IMG/VR virus record: IMGVR_UViG_3300035430_000064
Coordinates: 1 to 32,437 of that record
Direction: 5' to 3' (one strand)
Length of the DNA stretch: 32,437 nt
Source of the DNA: a virus
Shown one piece after another: positions 23,693 to 30,562 of this stretch (position 1 is its first letter; the number at the start of each line of letters is the position of its first letter). A program made the translations under genes and the position numbers. A model generated the notes under the pieces. That model was given only the letters and a program-made list of their open reading frames with translations. It was not told the origin of the DNA and did no database searches.

Positions 23693-23925
23693 AATCGCGC
23701 CTCCCTAGCGATGAACGCCTTAACAGTGCCGCTGAACTTGCTGGCTCGCTCGTTAAAGTCGGCCACATCTTTGAGGAATAACTCCTCGGGCAAAACGCCA
23801 GCCTCTTGCGCTTTATCGATCACGTAGATCCATTCGGCATCGGTGCAGTTGACCAGGGCAGAGCGACAGACTCGATCCATGACGCTCTTTTTGCTGGTGT
23901 CGATTTTGGTTACGCGGTTATTCAT
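23689..23925 (-). CDS. Hypothetical accessory protein (78 aa)
   Basis: The sequence starts MNNRVTKIDTSKKSVMDRVC and continues SALVNCTDAEWIYVIDKAQE, with a basic N-terminus, two Cys and a helical C-terminal half (VADFNERASKFSGTVKAFIA). The arrangement is compatible with a small nucleic-acid-binding helical protein, but there is no diagnostic motif. A GGAGGG-like element lies upstream. It is probably co-transcribed with the 125-residue gene. Confidence 0.72.
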   Translation of the reverse strand: MNNRVTKIDTSKKSVMDRVCRSALVNCTDAEWIYVIDKAQEAGVLPEELFLKDVADFNERASKFSGTVKAFIAREARL

Positions 23926-23951
23926 AACTTACCCTCCAGGTAAAGGGTCGC

Positions 23952-24329
23952 TTATGCGACCTGATCAAGATGATGAAGGCGACGGAAGCCGTTTGGCATG
24001 ACTTCCCAAGTTGAGCATCCGTCTGACAGCTTAATAGTCATCAGATCACCGACTGAGGTCGATCGCTCGCCGTAGCCTTTTGGATGCGCTTCTGCGATGA
24101 AGTTACAACGCTCGTTGTAGTCGCCGTTGTCGTGGATGATCTCGCCGTTAGAGAGCTGGAAAGTGCGCGGCTTGCTCCATGAGCCGTCGACGTTGTTGGT
24201 CCAACGAAAAGCGTAGGAAAGAGATTCGATTACATCGAGCTCATCAGGCGCGTCAACAATCGCTACCTCTTTGTCTTTACCGAAAACACCTGATTCGTTC
24301 ATTTCGCGATGGGTTACTAAAATATACAT
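23952..24329 (-). CDS. Hypothetical accessory protein (125 aa)
   Basis: The product MYILVTHREMNESGVFGKDK, then EVAIVDAPDELDVIESLSYA, begins with a beta strand like the 95-residue protein encoded at 30244 (also MYI-). It contains a YNERCNFIAEAHPKGYGERS region and ends with HHLDQVA. I do not recognise a family. AAGGA before ATG and a promoter-like element about 50 bases upstream make it the first gene of a transcription unit that runs to the terminator at 22464. Confidence 0.75.
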   Translation of the reverse strand: MYILVTHREMNESGVFGKDKEVAIVDAPDELDVIESLSYAFRWTNNVDGSWSKPRTFQLSNGEIIHDNGDYNERCNFIAEAHPKGYGERSTSVGDLMTIKLSDGCSTWEVMPNGFRRLHHLDQVA

Positions 24330-24351
24330 TTTTTGTTTCCTTTTGGTTGAT

Positions 24352-24367
24352 GGCGGTGTCCCCCGCC
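24352..24367 (-). other. 5' UTR hairpin of the accessory operon
   Basis: GGCGG (24352-24356) pairs with CCGCC (24363-24367) over a 6-base loop, in the untranslated leader between the proposed start point near 24370 and the ribosome site at about 24337. It may affect mRNA stability or access to the ribosome. Confidence 0.35.
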
Positions 24368-24376
24368 GACAAAAGA

Positions 24377-24405
24377 ATCATCTCAAAACCCCATATAGGC
24401 GTCAA
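24377..24405 (-). promoter_or_regulatory. Candidate sigma-70-type promoter of the accessory operon
   Basis: On the minus strand TTGACG (24405-24400) and GATGAT (24382-24377) are separated by exactly 17 bases. This gives five of six matches for the -35 and four of six for the -10 box. The predicted start lies about 40 bases before the 125-residue gene, in one of the largest intergenic gaps of the genome. Confidence 0.5.
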
Positions 24406-24422
24406 CCATTCTGGTGACATTT

Positions 24423-24445
24423 ATTATATTTTCGTCACTTTTGTC
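24423..24445 (-). promoter_or_regulatory. TATAAT box with GTGAC direct repeats
   Basis: A perfect TATAAT (minus strand, 24428-24423) lies shortly after the stop of the HNH gene. It is preceded by two GTGAC copies four bases apart and followed by an inverted GTCAC. No -35 box lies at good spacing. The repeats could be an operator or an activator site controlling the accessory operon. Confidence 0.35.
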
Positions 24446-24446
24446 A

Positions 24447-24833
24447 CTAATTGTATGAAATCCAGTTAAAGCCATCGGGATCTGATTCCCATTGTCGATA
24501 CTGCTCTCGGTAGAACTTGCCGATCTCCAGGCGCAGCTCCCTGGTCGTCTTAAATATCCCGTTCGACTTCTCTCTGAGAATTTCCAGGTGTCCAGGCCCA
24601 TACAGGTCATCAAGAAACATCATGAAACGAGCAGGCGACTCTCCCATCTCGCGATGGTGATAGCGGCACATCGTTATCGCGTTATCCATGGACCATCTCA
24701 CGGCTTTGTTGCGTCTGCCGTATATGTGGCAGCAGTCTAGACCTTCTCGCTTACCGCAGACCATACAGTGCTGATCTCGAGCCCTCACACACTTACTAAA
24801 CCAGATATCAGCTGAGTCCCTTTTGATCGACAT
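24447..24833 (-). CDS. HNH-type nuclease, NinG-like (128 aa)
   Basis: The start at MSIKRDSADIWFSKCVRARD is chosen by the strong GGGAGGAA ribosome site. CMVCGKREGLDCCHIYGRRN and NAITMCRYHHREMG give two Cys pairs and His residues in HNH/treble-clef order: CxxC, CH, then CxxHH. The pattern 'H..gR....vR....Na...C..cH' recalls NinG-family proteins of lambdoid phages, small structure-specific nucleases that help recombination with NinB and annealing proteins. Such partners are present upstream. Homing behaviour is not suggested because the gene is compact and in the operon. Confidence 0.8.
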   Translation of the reverse strand: MSIKRDSADIWFSKCVRARDQHCMVCGKREGLDCCHIYGRRNKAVRWSMDNAITMCRYHHREMGESPARFMMFLDDLYGPGHLEILREKSNGIFKTTRELRLEIGKFYREQYRQWESDPDGFNWISYN

Positions 24834-24984
24834 AATTTTCCTCCCTGTACCATCGCTCCCTGAGGATGGCCTTTTCAGTATTTGTGCAATCGCACGCCCA
24901 TCCATCGAGCAATCCATTGACCCAGACGGGTTTCATCGTTTTATAGCACTCAGTGCATTTGACCACTGGGGGCTGATCCATCAT
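24808..24984 (-). CDS. Small Zn-ribbon-like protein (58 aa)
   Basis: The ORF starts MMDQPPVVKCTECYKTMKPV. C10 and C13 form a CxxC knuckle. CDC at residues 31-33 may supply the other Zn ligands, and the end is basic (RERWYREEN). A GAGGTG ribosome site six bases before the first ATG supports the start. It overlaps the upstream gene by 35 bases and the NinG-like gene by 26, unusually long overlaps. It may assist nucleases encoded in the same block, but this is only positional. Confidence 0.7.
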   Translation of the reverse strand: MMDQPPVVKCTECYKTMKPVWVNGLLDGWACDCTNTEKAILRERWYREENYVDQKGLS

Positions 24985-25198
24985 TCAACACCTCAAAATT
25001 GGGCTCACTGTTAAGCACCAGGAGCCACTCCATGCCAAACTCCGTCGCATTGACTGCGACCCGTATCCCTTGCGGGAATGCTTTACATATCACCAGGCTC
25101 GACTCGTCTGGCGCTTCTGGGTGCGGTATGACCGCGTATATCGTCGACGCAAGAAGGAATATGATCGAATCATTCTCCAGGTGCGCTGCGAGTATCAC
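24950..25198 (-). CDS. Hypothetical protein (82 aa)
   Basis: The sequence begins MILAAHLENDSIIFLLASTI and continues YAVIPHPEAPDESSLVICKA, then GMEWLLVLNSEPNFEVLND. It appears to be a small alpha/beta protein with an uneven hydrophobic N-terminus; a membrane role cannot be excluded. It overlaps the metallophosphoesterase gene by four bases and the Zn-ribbon gene by 35. No family is recognised. Confidence 0.68.
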   Translation of the reverse strand: MILAAHLENDSIIFLLASTIYAVIPHPEAPDESSLVICKAFPQGIRVAVNATEFGMEWLLVLNSEPNFEVLNDGSAPSGQMH

Positions 25199-26349
25199 AC
25201 TTTCGGCCTTACCGTGATTCGGGCGACCTCACCATCGGTTGCATCGTAGGTAATTACCTTAGCGCCACGCTGCGACATCAGGCCCAGGCGGGTCGCGTAT
25301 GAGTCTCTAGAAGCGAGAGTCGGATGCTGCTCTGTAATCGCGCCAGCGTCTTCCAGCAGCCTCTCATGGTGATAATGGCCCGAGTGTATATAGGCGATCT
25401 TAGACTTTCCCCAGTCCTCTCGAAATCGTGGCTCGCTTGCAAACACCTTGGGTAAGCTGCCCATTTTGGCCTTATGCCCGTGATGGAAGCAGAGCATCGT
25501 GTCGCCATGTCGATACGCGTAATATGGGAAGTCGTTGTCGATAACCTCGAGCCTTGGCTCATTTGCGTACAGCTTGCGGATAAACTTGCGTAGCCAGATA
25601 GACCCAGCAAGATCGTGATTACCCTCCGCGCACACAAAAACGACCTTTTCGTATTTCTTGAGCATCATGCGGACAGCCTCGTCCATGACCGTCATGGCAA
25701 TATCGACTATGCGACTGTATCTCGAGTCCCCCTCAAGTAGATTTTTGCCAGACGGAGTGAGTTGGTCCAGACCGTCCCAGTGCAAAAAATCACCGAGATT
25801 GCAGAGCATCCCGATCTTGCTTTTGGGCGTGCTGTCGATCATCTCTTTGATGCTAGACAAAAACAAATCCCGCGCCATATTAGTGTCGTAGTCCTCGCTA
25901 GTTTCCTGTCCCCAACAATAAGCGCCCAGGTGAAAATCCGTAATGACCATCAGGGTCAAAAGATTTTGCTCGACCTTTGCAGGCTGCTTGATTGGCTTCC
26001 ACGGCTTGATGCCCTCGCAGGCCAGCTCGATGCGCTCGATCATTGCCTGGAACTGGACCTCCTTATCGGCCATCGATTTCACCCATTGGCCACTAGGTTT
26101 CCCGTCCGAATCGTAGTACGTGGACACCCCTTTCACGTTGAACCCATGCGGGACCGTATGCACCATGTCATGCGCGGGGGCATAACCCTGCGCTGCTGCC
26201 CTGGCCATAATGGTTTTCACCACGTCTCGGATGGTGTACTTGGAGCCCCCAAGCTCCTGGGAAATCCTGGTATAACCTAGGCCCTGCTCGTGTAATTCTA
26301 TGACTTTGCGCTGCCTTTCTGTGGTACAAAACCGCATTAATCCACTCAT
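25195..26349 (-). CDS. HTH-metallophosphoesterase fusion protein (384 aa)
   Basis: Residues 8-52 form a helix-turn-helix of the transposase/resolvase type (RQRKVIELHEQGLGYTRISQ, then ELGGSKYTIRDVV). Residues 130-384 are a calcineurin-like phosphoesterase with all metal motifs: TDFH (D138, H140), LGDF (D187), EGNHD (N244, H245), FHHGH (H290, H292) and SGHYHH (H325, H327). This is the catalytic set of DNA exonucleases and nucleotide phosphatases. The HTH could target it to a DNA site. It lies among recombination and nuclease genes. AAGGGGGG precedes ATG. The linker, residues 55-125, is unassigned. Confidence 0.87.
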   Translation of the reverse strand: MSGLMRFCTTERQRKVIELHEQGLGYTRISQELGGSKYTIRDVVKTIMARAAAQGYAPAHDMVHTVPHGFNVKGVSTYYDSDGKPSGQWVKSMADKEVQFQAMIERIELACEGIKPWKPIKQPAKVEQNLLTLMVITDFHLGAYCWGQETSEDYDTNMARDLFLSSIKEMIDSTPKSKIGMLCNLGDFLHWDGLDQLTPSGKNLLEGDSRYSRIVDIAMTVMDEAVRMMLKKYEKVVFVCAEGNHDLAGSIWLRKFIRKLYANEPRLEVIDNDFPYYAYRHGDTMLCFHHGHKAKMGSLPKVFASEPRFREDWGKSKIAYIHSGHYHHERLLEDAGAITEQHPTLASRDSYATRLGLMSQRGAKVITYDATDGEVARITVRPKV

Positions 26350-26783
26350 GTTCCCCCCTTGAGCTTCATGTATTCGGAATCAGCAGGGATTTTTAGCGTA
26401 ATGCCGTGATCTGCTGCCCATGCCCAAACCTGATCGAGATAGTCCATCATTTCGCCAGTTTTAAGCGCCTTAGTGCTCCTCAGTTGCCCAGGGATCACCG
26501 TGTTGTGGATTACTCGATCCTCAGTACCTAAAAATTTGTGCTTGCAGAGATCTTTCATGTCGTCTTCGTTTATCTCGTACCCCTTGGCCGTAAAGTGCTC
26601 GGCCATCTCGCGATACCAGACGTGCGAAAGTGCGTTTTGATTTAATGATCGTTTGTTTTGGTATGGCTTGGCCTCCCAGGCCACTGGCTTAGTGAAGTCC
26701 CACTCAGTCTCGAGCCAGCGCTGAAAGAAGGCGACACGCTCCTTGATCTGTTGCCTGTCTTTAATCAGCCAGAATTGACTCAT
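26346..26783 (-). CDS. NinB-like recombination protein (145 aa)
   Basis: The central 'NKRSLNQNALSHVWYREMAE' segment and the following YEINEDDMKDLCKHKFLGTE match the NinB (YbcN) pattern, in which 'rS..QN...w....Ia' and 'lck..f' are conserved. NinB proteins bind ssDNA and support recombination functions of lambdoid phages. The gene follows the helicase with an overlap of four bases and precedes the HTH-phosphoesterase. The full length is close to lambda NinB (about 146). I hold NinB as the best family, moderately sure. Confidence 0.78.
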   Translation of the reverse strand: MSQFWLIKDRQQIKERVAFFQRWLETEWDFTKPVAWEAKPYQNKRSLNQNALSHVWYREMAEHFTAKGYEINEDDMKDLCKHKFLGTEDRVIHNTVIPGQLRSTKALKTGEMMDYLDQVWAWAADHGITLKIPADSEYMKLKGGT

Positions 26784-27724
26784 GTGCGCGGGAACTCGAT
26801 GTGCATCGATCGATGGCTTTCGGCCTTTTTAAACGTCAGGCCCTTGCCTTCCCACAGGTTGATGTGACCCTCATAGGGCCCATTTCGCTGCTTGGCCACT
26901 ATTAGCTTCAAATCAGGCTCTGCCAAAATTAATTGCTCCTTATCGTTGAGCTTCTCGCCCATACCCTGGAACTGCTTTACCTTTTGTCGTCGTTTATTAT
27001 GCCAAACAATGAACAACAAGTGTGCCTGATCGACAATTGTAGCGCCTCCGCGCACGTCGAACCGTGTTGGCACGTACTCGTCACCACCCGTCTGCGGCTT
27101 CCTTACGTGATGAACCATGCAGATATGGACATCCTTAGCCTCTGCAATACCCAGCAGCTGATTCATAAATAAGCGCTCGCGCTCTGTGTCATCGGTAACG
27201 CCGCAGAATTGAAGGTTATCAACCAGGACGACCTTTACTCCTCGATCGGCCATGGCAATGATGCAGCCCAGCACCTCGAGAGGCTCGACACCGCCCAGGG
27301 CCCTGTACCAGTAGACGCGCTCCCCTGCCCACTTGAAGAAATCCTCGGCGAATCCCATAGGTGGCTGGTCGGCTGCTGCTGCCTGCTTGCACATCATAAA
27401 GGCCGTGTCGCTCATCTTCATCTCAAACGATGCCAGACCGACCTTTACGTGCTGCGCCAGGTGCGTCAGTACAAACGATGCGATGGTGCTTTTCTTGTGT
27501 CCGTTAATCCCGCACCAGACACTTACCTCGCCCGTCCGCAGCCGAACTTTATCGTGCGTATCTATCCAGGGAAGCGGGTATCCGTAGGTGACGGGGTCAG
27601 TTTGCACCCTATCGAAAAACGCTTTCTCGAAGTGCTCAATCTTTACCACGTCAGCCGCCTCGCTCATGGCGAAAACTTCCTGCAGCTCCTTGTCCGTGAA
27701 ATCCCTCTTTTCGATAACTCTCAT
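26780..27724 (-). CDS. DnaB-like replicative helicase, RecA-fold only (314 aa)
   Basis: The RecA core is visible: Walker A at 72-80, GINGHKKST, where the usual Gly of GK is a Lys. GLASFEMKM at 96-104 is the FEM motif, VVLVDN at 165-170 is Walker B with D169, ICMVHHVRKP at 201-210 is the H4-like motif, and RFDVRGGATI at 221-230 is the arginine finger region. The protein lacks a DnaB N-terminal domain and a primase domain. It follows the initiator gene, like lambda O followed by P, but the phage supplies a helicase core itself. It is probably the main fork helicase, partnered by a host primase and polymerase. Confidence 0.88.
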   Translation of the reverse strand: MRVIEKRDFTDKELQEVFAMSEAADVVKIEHFEKAFFDRVQTDPVTYGYPLPWIDTHDKVRLRTGEVSVWCGINGHKKSTIASFVLTHLAQHVKVGLASFEMKMSDTAFMMCKQAAAADQPPMGFAEDFFKWAGERVYWYRALGGVEPLEVLGCIIAMADRGVKVVLVDNLQFCGVTDDTERERLFMNQLLGIAEAKDVHICMVHHVRKPQTGGDEYVPTRFDVRGGATIVDQAHLLFIVWHNKRRQKVKQFQGMGEKLNDKEQLILAEPDLKLIVAKQRNGPYEGHINLWEGKGLTFKKAESHRSMHIEFPRT

Positions 27725-28317
27725 ATCTCTAGCTCTCTTATTGTTTCGTTTGACTCGAATTCATCCTCCCATCGCCGCCCATGTATCCAGGTCGATGCGT
27801 GAGGTATGTACCGCTGCTCAGTAGACCATGGATAAATGGCCAGTGCCTGCGTAGCAGCTTTTCGGTCTTTTTGGGTTAGTCGATCAAATGCAGTCTTGGC
27901 TTTTGCCTTGTTTGTCTTGCGTGGATAACCAGCCCAAAACTCATCGAATTCCTTATGGTTAATAATTGATGATTCATTGGTGGTTAGAGGTGTAATTTTA
28001 CTCCTATCTATAGGTGTAGTTTTACTCCTATCCATAGGTGTCATTTTACTCCTATCAATAGGCGTAATATTGACCCTATAGATGGTCGACTGTGAATAGC
28101 GCCGATGTCGAGTAATTAGCTGTTTTTCTTCTAGCACTTTGAGGGCTGTAATAAGCGTTTTACGGCTTACACATGACCGCCTGGTGATATCGTCATACGA
28201 AGGGTAACAGTAGCCATCCTCGTCAGCTCTATCAGCCAGGGCGATTAAAACGGCCTTCTGAGTTGAAGTCACATCGATCACGACATTAAGCGCCCAATTG
28301 ATAGCGGCAATACTCAA
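27721..28317 (-). CDS. Lambda O-like replication initiator containing the origin (198 aa)
   Basis: The N-terminal winged helix (about 5-80) has INWALNVVIDVTSTQKAVLI, then YPSYDDITRRSCVSRKTLIT, typical of phage replication proteins. Residues 84-110 consist of octapeptide repeats TPxDRSKx. They are the coding shadow of four 24-bp DNA repeats, the likely iterons. The C-terminal part (122-190) has EFDEFWAGYPRKTNKAKAKT and YIPHASTWIHGRRWED, the O-like C-terminal domain that binds a helicase partner. The start is TTG with an AAGGAG site six bases upstream and overlaps the primase-zinc-finger gene. This matches lambda O, which also carries its origin inside its gene. Confidence 0.88.
   Translation of the reverse strand: MSIAAINWALNVVIDVTSTQKAVLIALADRADEDGYCYPSYDDITRRSCVSRKTLITALKVLEEKQLITRHRRYSQSTIYRVNITPIDRSKMTPMDRSKTTPIDRSKITPLTTNESSIINHKEFDEFWAGYPRKTNKAKAKTAFDRLTQKDRKAATQALAIYPWSTEQRYIPHASTWIHGRRWEDEFESNETIRELEI
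27949..27987. other. AT-rich stretch next to the iterons (possible unwinding element)
   Basis: This 39-bp stretch between the iterons and the C-terminal coding part contains TTAATAATTGATGATTC and is clearly AT-rich compared with its surroundings. In lambda ori an AT-rich element next to the O-gene iterons is where the strands open. The same arrangement is seen here. Confidence 0.6.
27988..28083. repeat. Four tandem 24-bp iterons (candidate replication origin)
   Basis: Copies at 27988-28011, 28012-28035, 28036-28059 and 28060-28083 follow each other without gap. The first three differ from one another at only a few bases; the fourth is more divergent. Each has an imperfect palindrome (AGGTGTAA-TT-TTACTCCT). 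They lie in the middle of the initiator gene and keep its reading frame. Confidence 0.87.
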
Positions 28318-28724
28318 GAGGTCTCCTTCAATAGCTTATCGACAAACCCGTTTCGCTTGCCTCCCCTGATCAGCGCTTGACGGTAACGCTCCTTGTCCGA
28401 CGCCTTTATCCTGCTGCCCTGGTCAACGTGCGCCTCGTAGATCTCGACGACATAATCATCCAAATCATCGCCCTTAGTGCTACGCATGGGCGGGAAATTT
28501 CTATCGGTTGGCGGAAATAGGTCAGAAACGTCTACCTGTACGGCATCGCAGACCTCAAAAACAGAGCACCCAGCGTAGCAATAGATCAGGATTCTCCCGT
28601 CGTTGCCCTCTGTAATGCGTAAAGATGGCGATCTGTCGTCATGTGCTGGACATTGCGCCATGTAGCTCCCCTTGCCGCTTTTGCGGTATGATGGGAGTCG
28701 ATCAAGGAACTCTCCGAGATCCAT
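28314..28724 (-). CDS. Primase zinc-finger (CHC2-like) domain protein (136 aa)
   Basis: Residues 21-60 hold YMAQCPAHDDRSPSLRI and ILIYCYAGCSVFEVCDAV: C25, H28, C49 and C53 form the zinc site of CHC2-type phage primases ('CP.H.D..PS' and 'C..aGC'). The remaining part (about 70-136) is charged and helical, without a TOPRIM catalytic domain. So this is a zinc-binding module that may recognise template or bind ssDNA rather than make primers itself. AGGAGGG precedes ATG. The stop overlaps the TTG of the initiator. Confidence 0.82.
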   Translation of the reverse strand: MDLGEFLDRLPSYRKSGKGSYMAQCPAHDDRSPSLRITEGNDGRILIYCYAGCSVFEVCDAVQVDVSDLFPPTDRNFPPMRSTKGDDLDDYVVEIYEAHVDQGSRIKASDKERYRQALIRGGKRNGFVDKLLKETS

Positions 28725-28762
28725 GTTGTACCCTCCTAGCGACGTTACCGCGCCGCACCCCT

Positions 28763-28786
28763 GGGGCCTTATAGGCCCCTTTTTTT
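28763..28786 (+). terminator. Rho-independent terminator acting on the plus strand
   Basis: GGGGCC (28763-28768) pairs with GGCCCC (28774-28779) over TTATA and is followed on the plus strand by seven T residues. On the minus strand no U-tract follows the stem, so it acts on plus-strand RNA, although no plus-strand gene is accepted anywhere. The T-run also encodes the last codon and stop of the XRE regulator on the other strand. Confidence 0.7.
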
Positions 28787-29003
28787 ATTTGCTGGCTTTC
28801 TCGAACTCTTCGATTGAGACCCCCAGCGCTTCACAAATGCGGACAGCTGTGACGAATTTCATCGACTCCCCGCATCTCCATTTATGCACCGCCTGGCGCG
28901 AAACACCCAGGAATCGAGCAATATCTGAACTGCTCATTCCCAGGTCATCCTGCAGCGTTCGCAGTGCCCGACCCGTATCGTAGATCGGCTTGCTAGTCGT
29001 CAA
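28785..29003 (-). CDS. XRE-family HTH regulator (72 aa)
   Basis: The helix-turn-helix is plain: MSSSDIARFLGVSRQAVHKW at about 23-42, preceded by RTLQDDLG and followed by a helix with AVRICEALGVSIEEFEK. This is a Cro/CI-type fold with no further domain. It may repress early promoters. The start is TTG, overlapping the stop of the SSB-like gene as TTGA, with GAGG further upstream than ideal; no in-frame ATG is available near. There is no lysogeny module, so a Cro-like timing role is more likely than prophage repression. Confidence 0.85.
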   Translation of the reverse strand: MTTSKPIYDTGRALRTLQDDLGMSSSDIARFLGVSRQAVHKWRCGESMKFVTAVRICEALGVSIEEFEKASK

Positions 29004-29296
29004 AACGGCATATCCTCGTCAAGTGATGAATCGCCTGGCCTTGGTCCGCCTGGTCCCTGTGATGGTGGCGTCTCTAGGTTTTCGGGCACAAGCTGAAAAA
29101 CATACCCCTCTGGCGGCGTTATTTCCAGCCCCAGGTACTTGGCGCCGTTCTTGTTTGTGTTGATCCAGCCGCCCAGCTCTGCAACCTCGCCACAAACATT
29201 AATCGAACCACGATAATCGGGCTGGTTATCTTTCTCCTTGAACTGATTGCGGTGCAGGTTGCCTTTGTTCACTGGTGGCTTGTATGTGTTTTCCAT
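29000..29296 (-). CDS. Single-stranded DNA-binding protein-like (98 aa)
   Basis: The middle (YRGSINVCGEVAELGGWINT, then NGAKYLGLEITPPE) resembles a small OB-like fold. The C-terminal part is Gly/Pro-rich (PPSQGPGGPRPGD) and ends SSLDEDMPF, an acidic tip of the SSB type (DDDIPF-like) that recruits partners. The gene lies beside a Sak/DUF1071-type annealing protein. The protein is short for a canonical SSB, so a DUF736-like ssDNA-associated protein is an alternative. TAGGAGCG precedes ATG. Confidence 0.75.
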   Translation of the reverse strand: MENTYKPPVNKGNLHRNQFKEKDNQPDYRGSINVCGEVAELGGWINTNKNGAKYLGLEITPPEGYVFQLVPENLETPPSQGPGGPRPGDSSLDEDMPF

Positions 29297-29298
29297 GT

Positions 29299-29994
29299 CT
29301 ACGCTCCTAGTAGTTGTTTTGCTTGCTTGCGCTCATCAGCGGACAGTCGATTGCGAATGATCGATTTCTCGTAATCGGTGCACTCGGCCCATGCCTCTGC
29401 GAGCTTGCTGCCATCTTCTTGTTCGATGGCGGTTCGTATGTAGTCGACCTGGCCCTCAAAAAGCTCCTCAGCCTCTGTCAGCAGGTCGCGCCATGCAGCC
29501 TTAAAGGCTGTTTTTTCGCCCGATGGGGCGCCGTTGAATGCCTCGTTTTGCTCCTCCTCGCTGAGGCCGTTGATGTACTGGTGAAACTTAACCGAATCCG
29601 CCATGGCCTTTATGGCCTCGTCATAGGGCGACGTGGGCGGCAAATCCTCGCCACGGTAAATGTATAAGCCCAGGCCGTGCATACTAATGGCTTTAGCAAA
29701 GCAGCGCTGCATGGACGTATTGAGCTGAAACACGCTCGGGTTTTGGATCGGCTTGTTCCTGTGATCTAAGACAGGCAAGTGCATCCTATGCGACACGCCA
29801 TCGACTGTGACAGTGCACGACACCATGACCTCGCCATTCGCAAAGGTCACAGGCTCGTGATGCTCATAGGTTGCGTCTGGACACTGCTCACAAAGCATCT
29901 GCCAGGCTGACGCCCAGCTGATATAGGACAAATTGCCCTTTTTCTCGATGAACTCGCCTACATCGATTTTTGACAGCTCGCTGAATTTACTCAT
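29299..29994 (-). CDS. ssDNA annealing protein, Sak/DUF1071 type (231 aa)
   Basis: The signature KKGNLSYISWASAWQMLCEQ at residues 18-37 followed by P-A-T-Y-E identifies the DUF1071/Sak group of Rad52/Erf-like annealing proteins. FQLNTSMQRCFAKAISMHGL, then LGLYIYRGEDLP, is the second conserved block. These proteins anneal complementary single strands for phage recombination and often accompany an SSB-like protein, as here. The C-terminal third (about 150-231) is helical and variable. The start overlaps the previous gene by eight bases. Confidence 0.85.
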   Translation of the reverse strand: MSKFSELSKIDVGEFIEKKGNLSYISWASAWQMLCEQCPDATYEHHEPVTFANGEVMVSCTVTVDGVSHRMHLPVLDHRNKPIQNPSVFQLNTSMQRCFAKAISMHGLGLYIYRGEDLPPTSPYDEAIKAMADSVKFHQYINGLSEEEQNEAFNGAPSGEKTAFKAAWRDLLTEAEELFEGQVDYIRTAIEQEDGSKLAEAWAECTDYEKSIIRNRLSADERKQAKQLLGA

Positions 29995-30247
29995 AGGTCA
30001 GGTACTCCCCTTCGATGTATGAGGCTGACTCAAGATAGTGATGGCAGTTCCAATAGCCAGAGCTGTACGCAGCTGTCTCGCCCTTGTATTCGCCTCGCTC
30101 GCAGTCAGCAAAGCCAGCCAGCCACTCGCGGGATGACGATTGGATAAAATCCATATACGCCTTCTGCTTGTAGTCGTTATGCCTGGATGCGTGCAGCAAA
30201 ATGCTCAGTGCAAGCTCCTCTTGTATGGCTTTCATTGCGTCCATCAT
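29987..30247 (-). CDS. Hypothetical early protein (86 aa)
   Basis: The product starts MMDAMKAIQEELALSILLHA and ends SYIEGEYLTYE. It has ADCERGEYKGETAAYSSGYW and Tyr-rich segments and may be a small helical protein. GGAGGAAG precedes the double ATG, and the stop region overlaps the annealing gene start. No family is recognised. Confidence 0.72.
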   Translation of the reverse strand: MMDAMKAIQEELALSILLHASRHNDYKQKAYMDFIQSSSREWLAGFADCERGEYKGETAAYSSGYWNCHHYLESASYIEGEYLTYE

Positions 30248-30531
30248 GCTGCTTCCTCCATATCCAGGATATGACCCTCGATTGCATCCTCGTTTAGAAC
30301 GTGATGACAGCCGAATTTGCAGTGATGTAGGTCTACGGAAAACACGGTCTCGAGAAATACAGCTCCCTCGGCTTCGTGGTGTTCGACGCTCTTATCTGAG
30401 CGATAGCGGACGTCGAGGTCTTCGAAATCGACATCTAAAGCCACGGTATTGTCATCGATCCACTCGATAACTTCCGCGCCTTCGATCGCAGTCAGATCCT
30501 CGCCGTATGGGTAGTTAATGATGATATACAT
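30244..30531 (-). CDS. Hypothetical early protein, acidic (95 aa)
   Basis: The product MYIIINYPYGEDLTAIEGAE, then VIEWIDDNTVALDVDFEDLD, is strongly acidic with a His/Cys cluster (DLHHCKFGCHHVLNED), possibly metal-binding. GGAGGG precedes ATG. It is the first gene after an intergenic gap with promoter-like and operator-like sequences, so it probably begins the early operon. Small acidic first proteins of phages often act on host proteins, but nothing here proves that. Confidence 0.75.
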   Translation of the reverse strand: MYIIINYPYGEDLTAIEGAEVIEWIDDNTVALDVDFEDLDVRYRSDKSVEHHEAEGAVFLETVFSVDLHHCKFGCHHVLNEDAIEGHILDMEEAA

Positions 30532-30562
30532 TGTGTGTCCCTCCTTAATTGGACAGACACAG

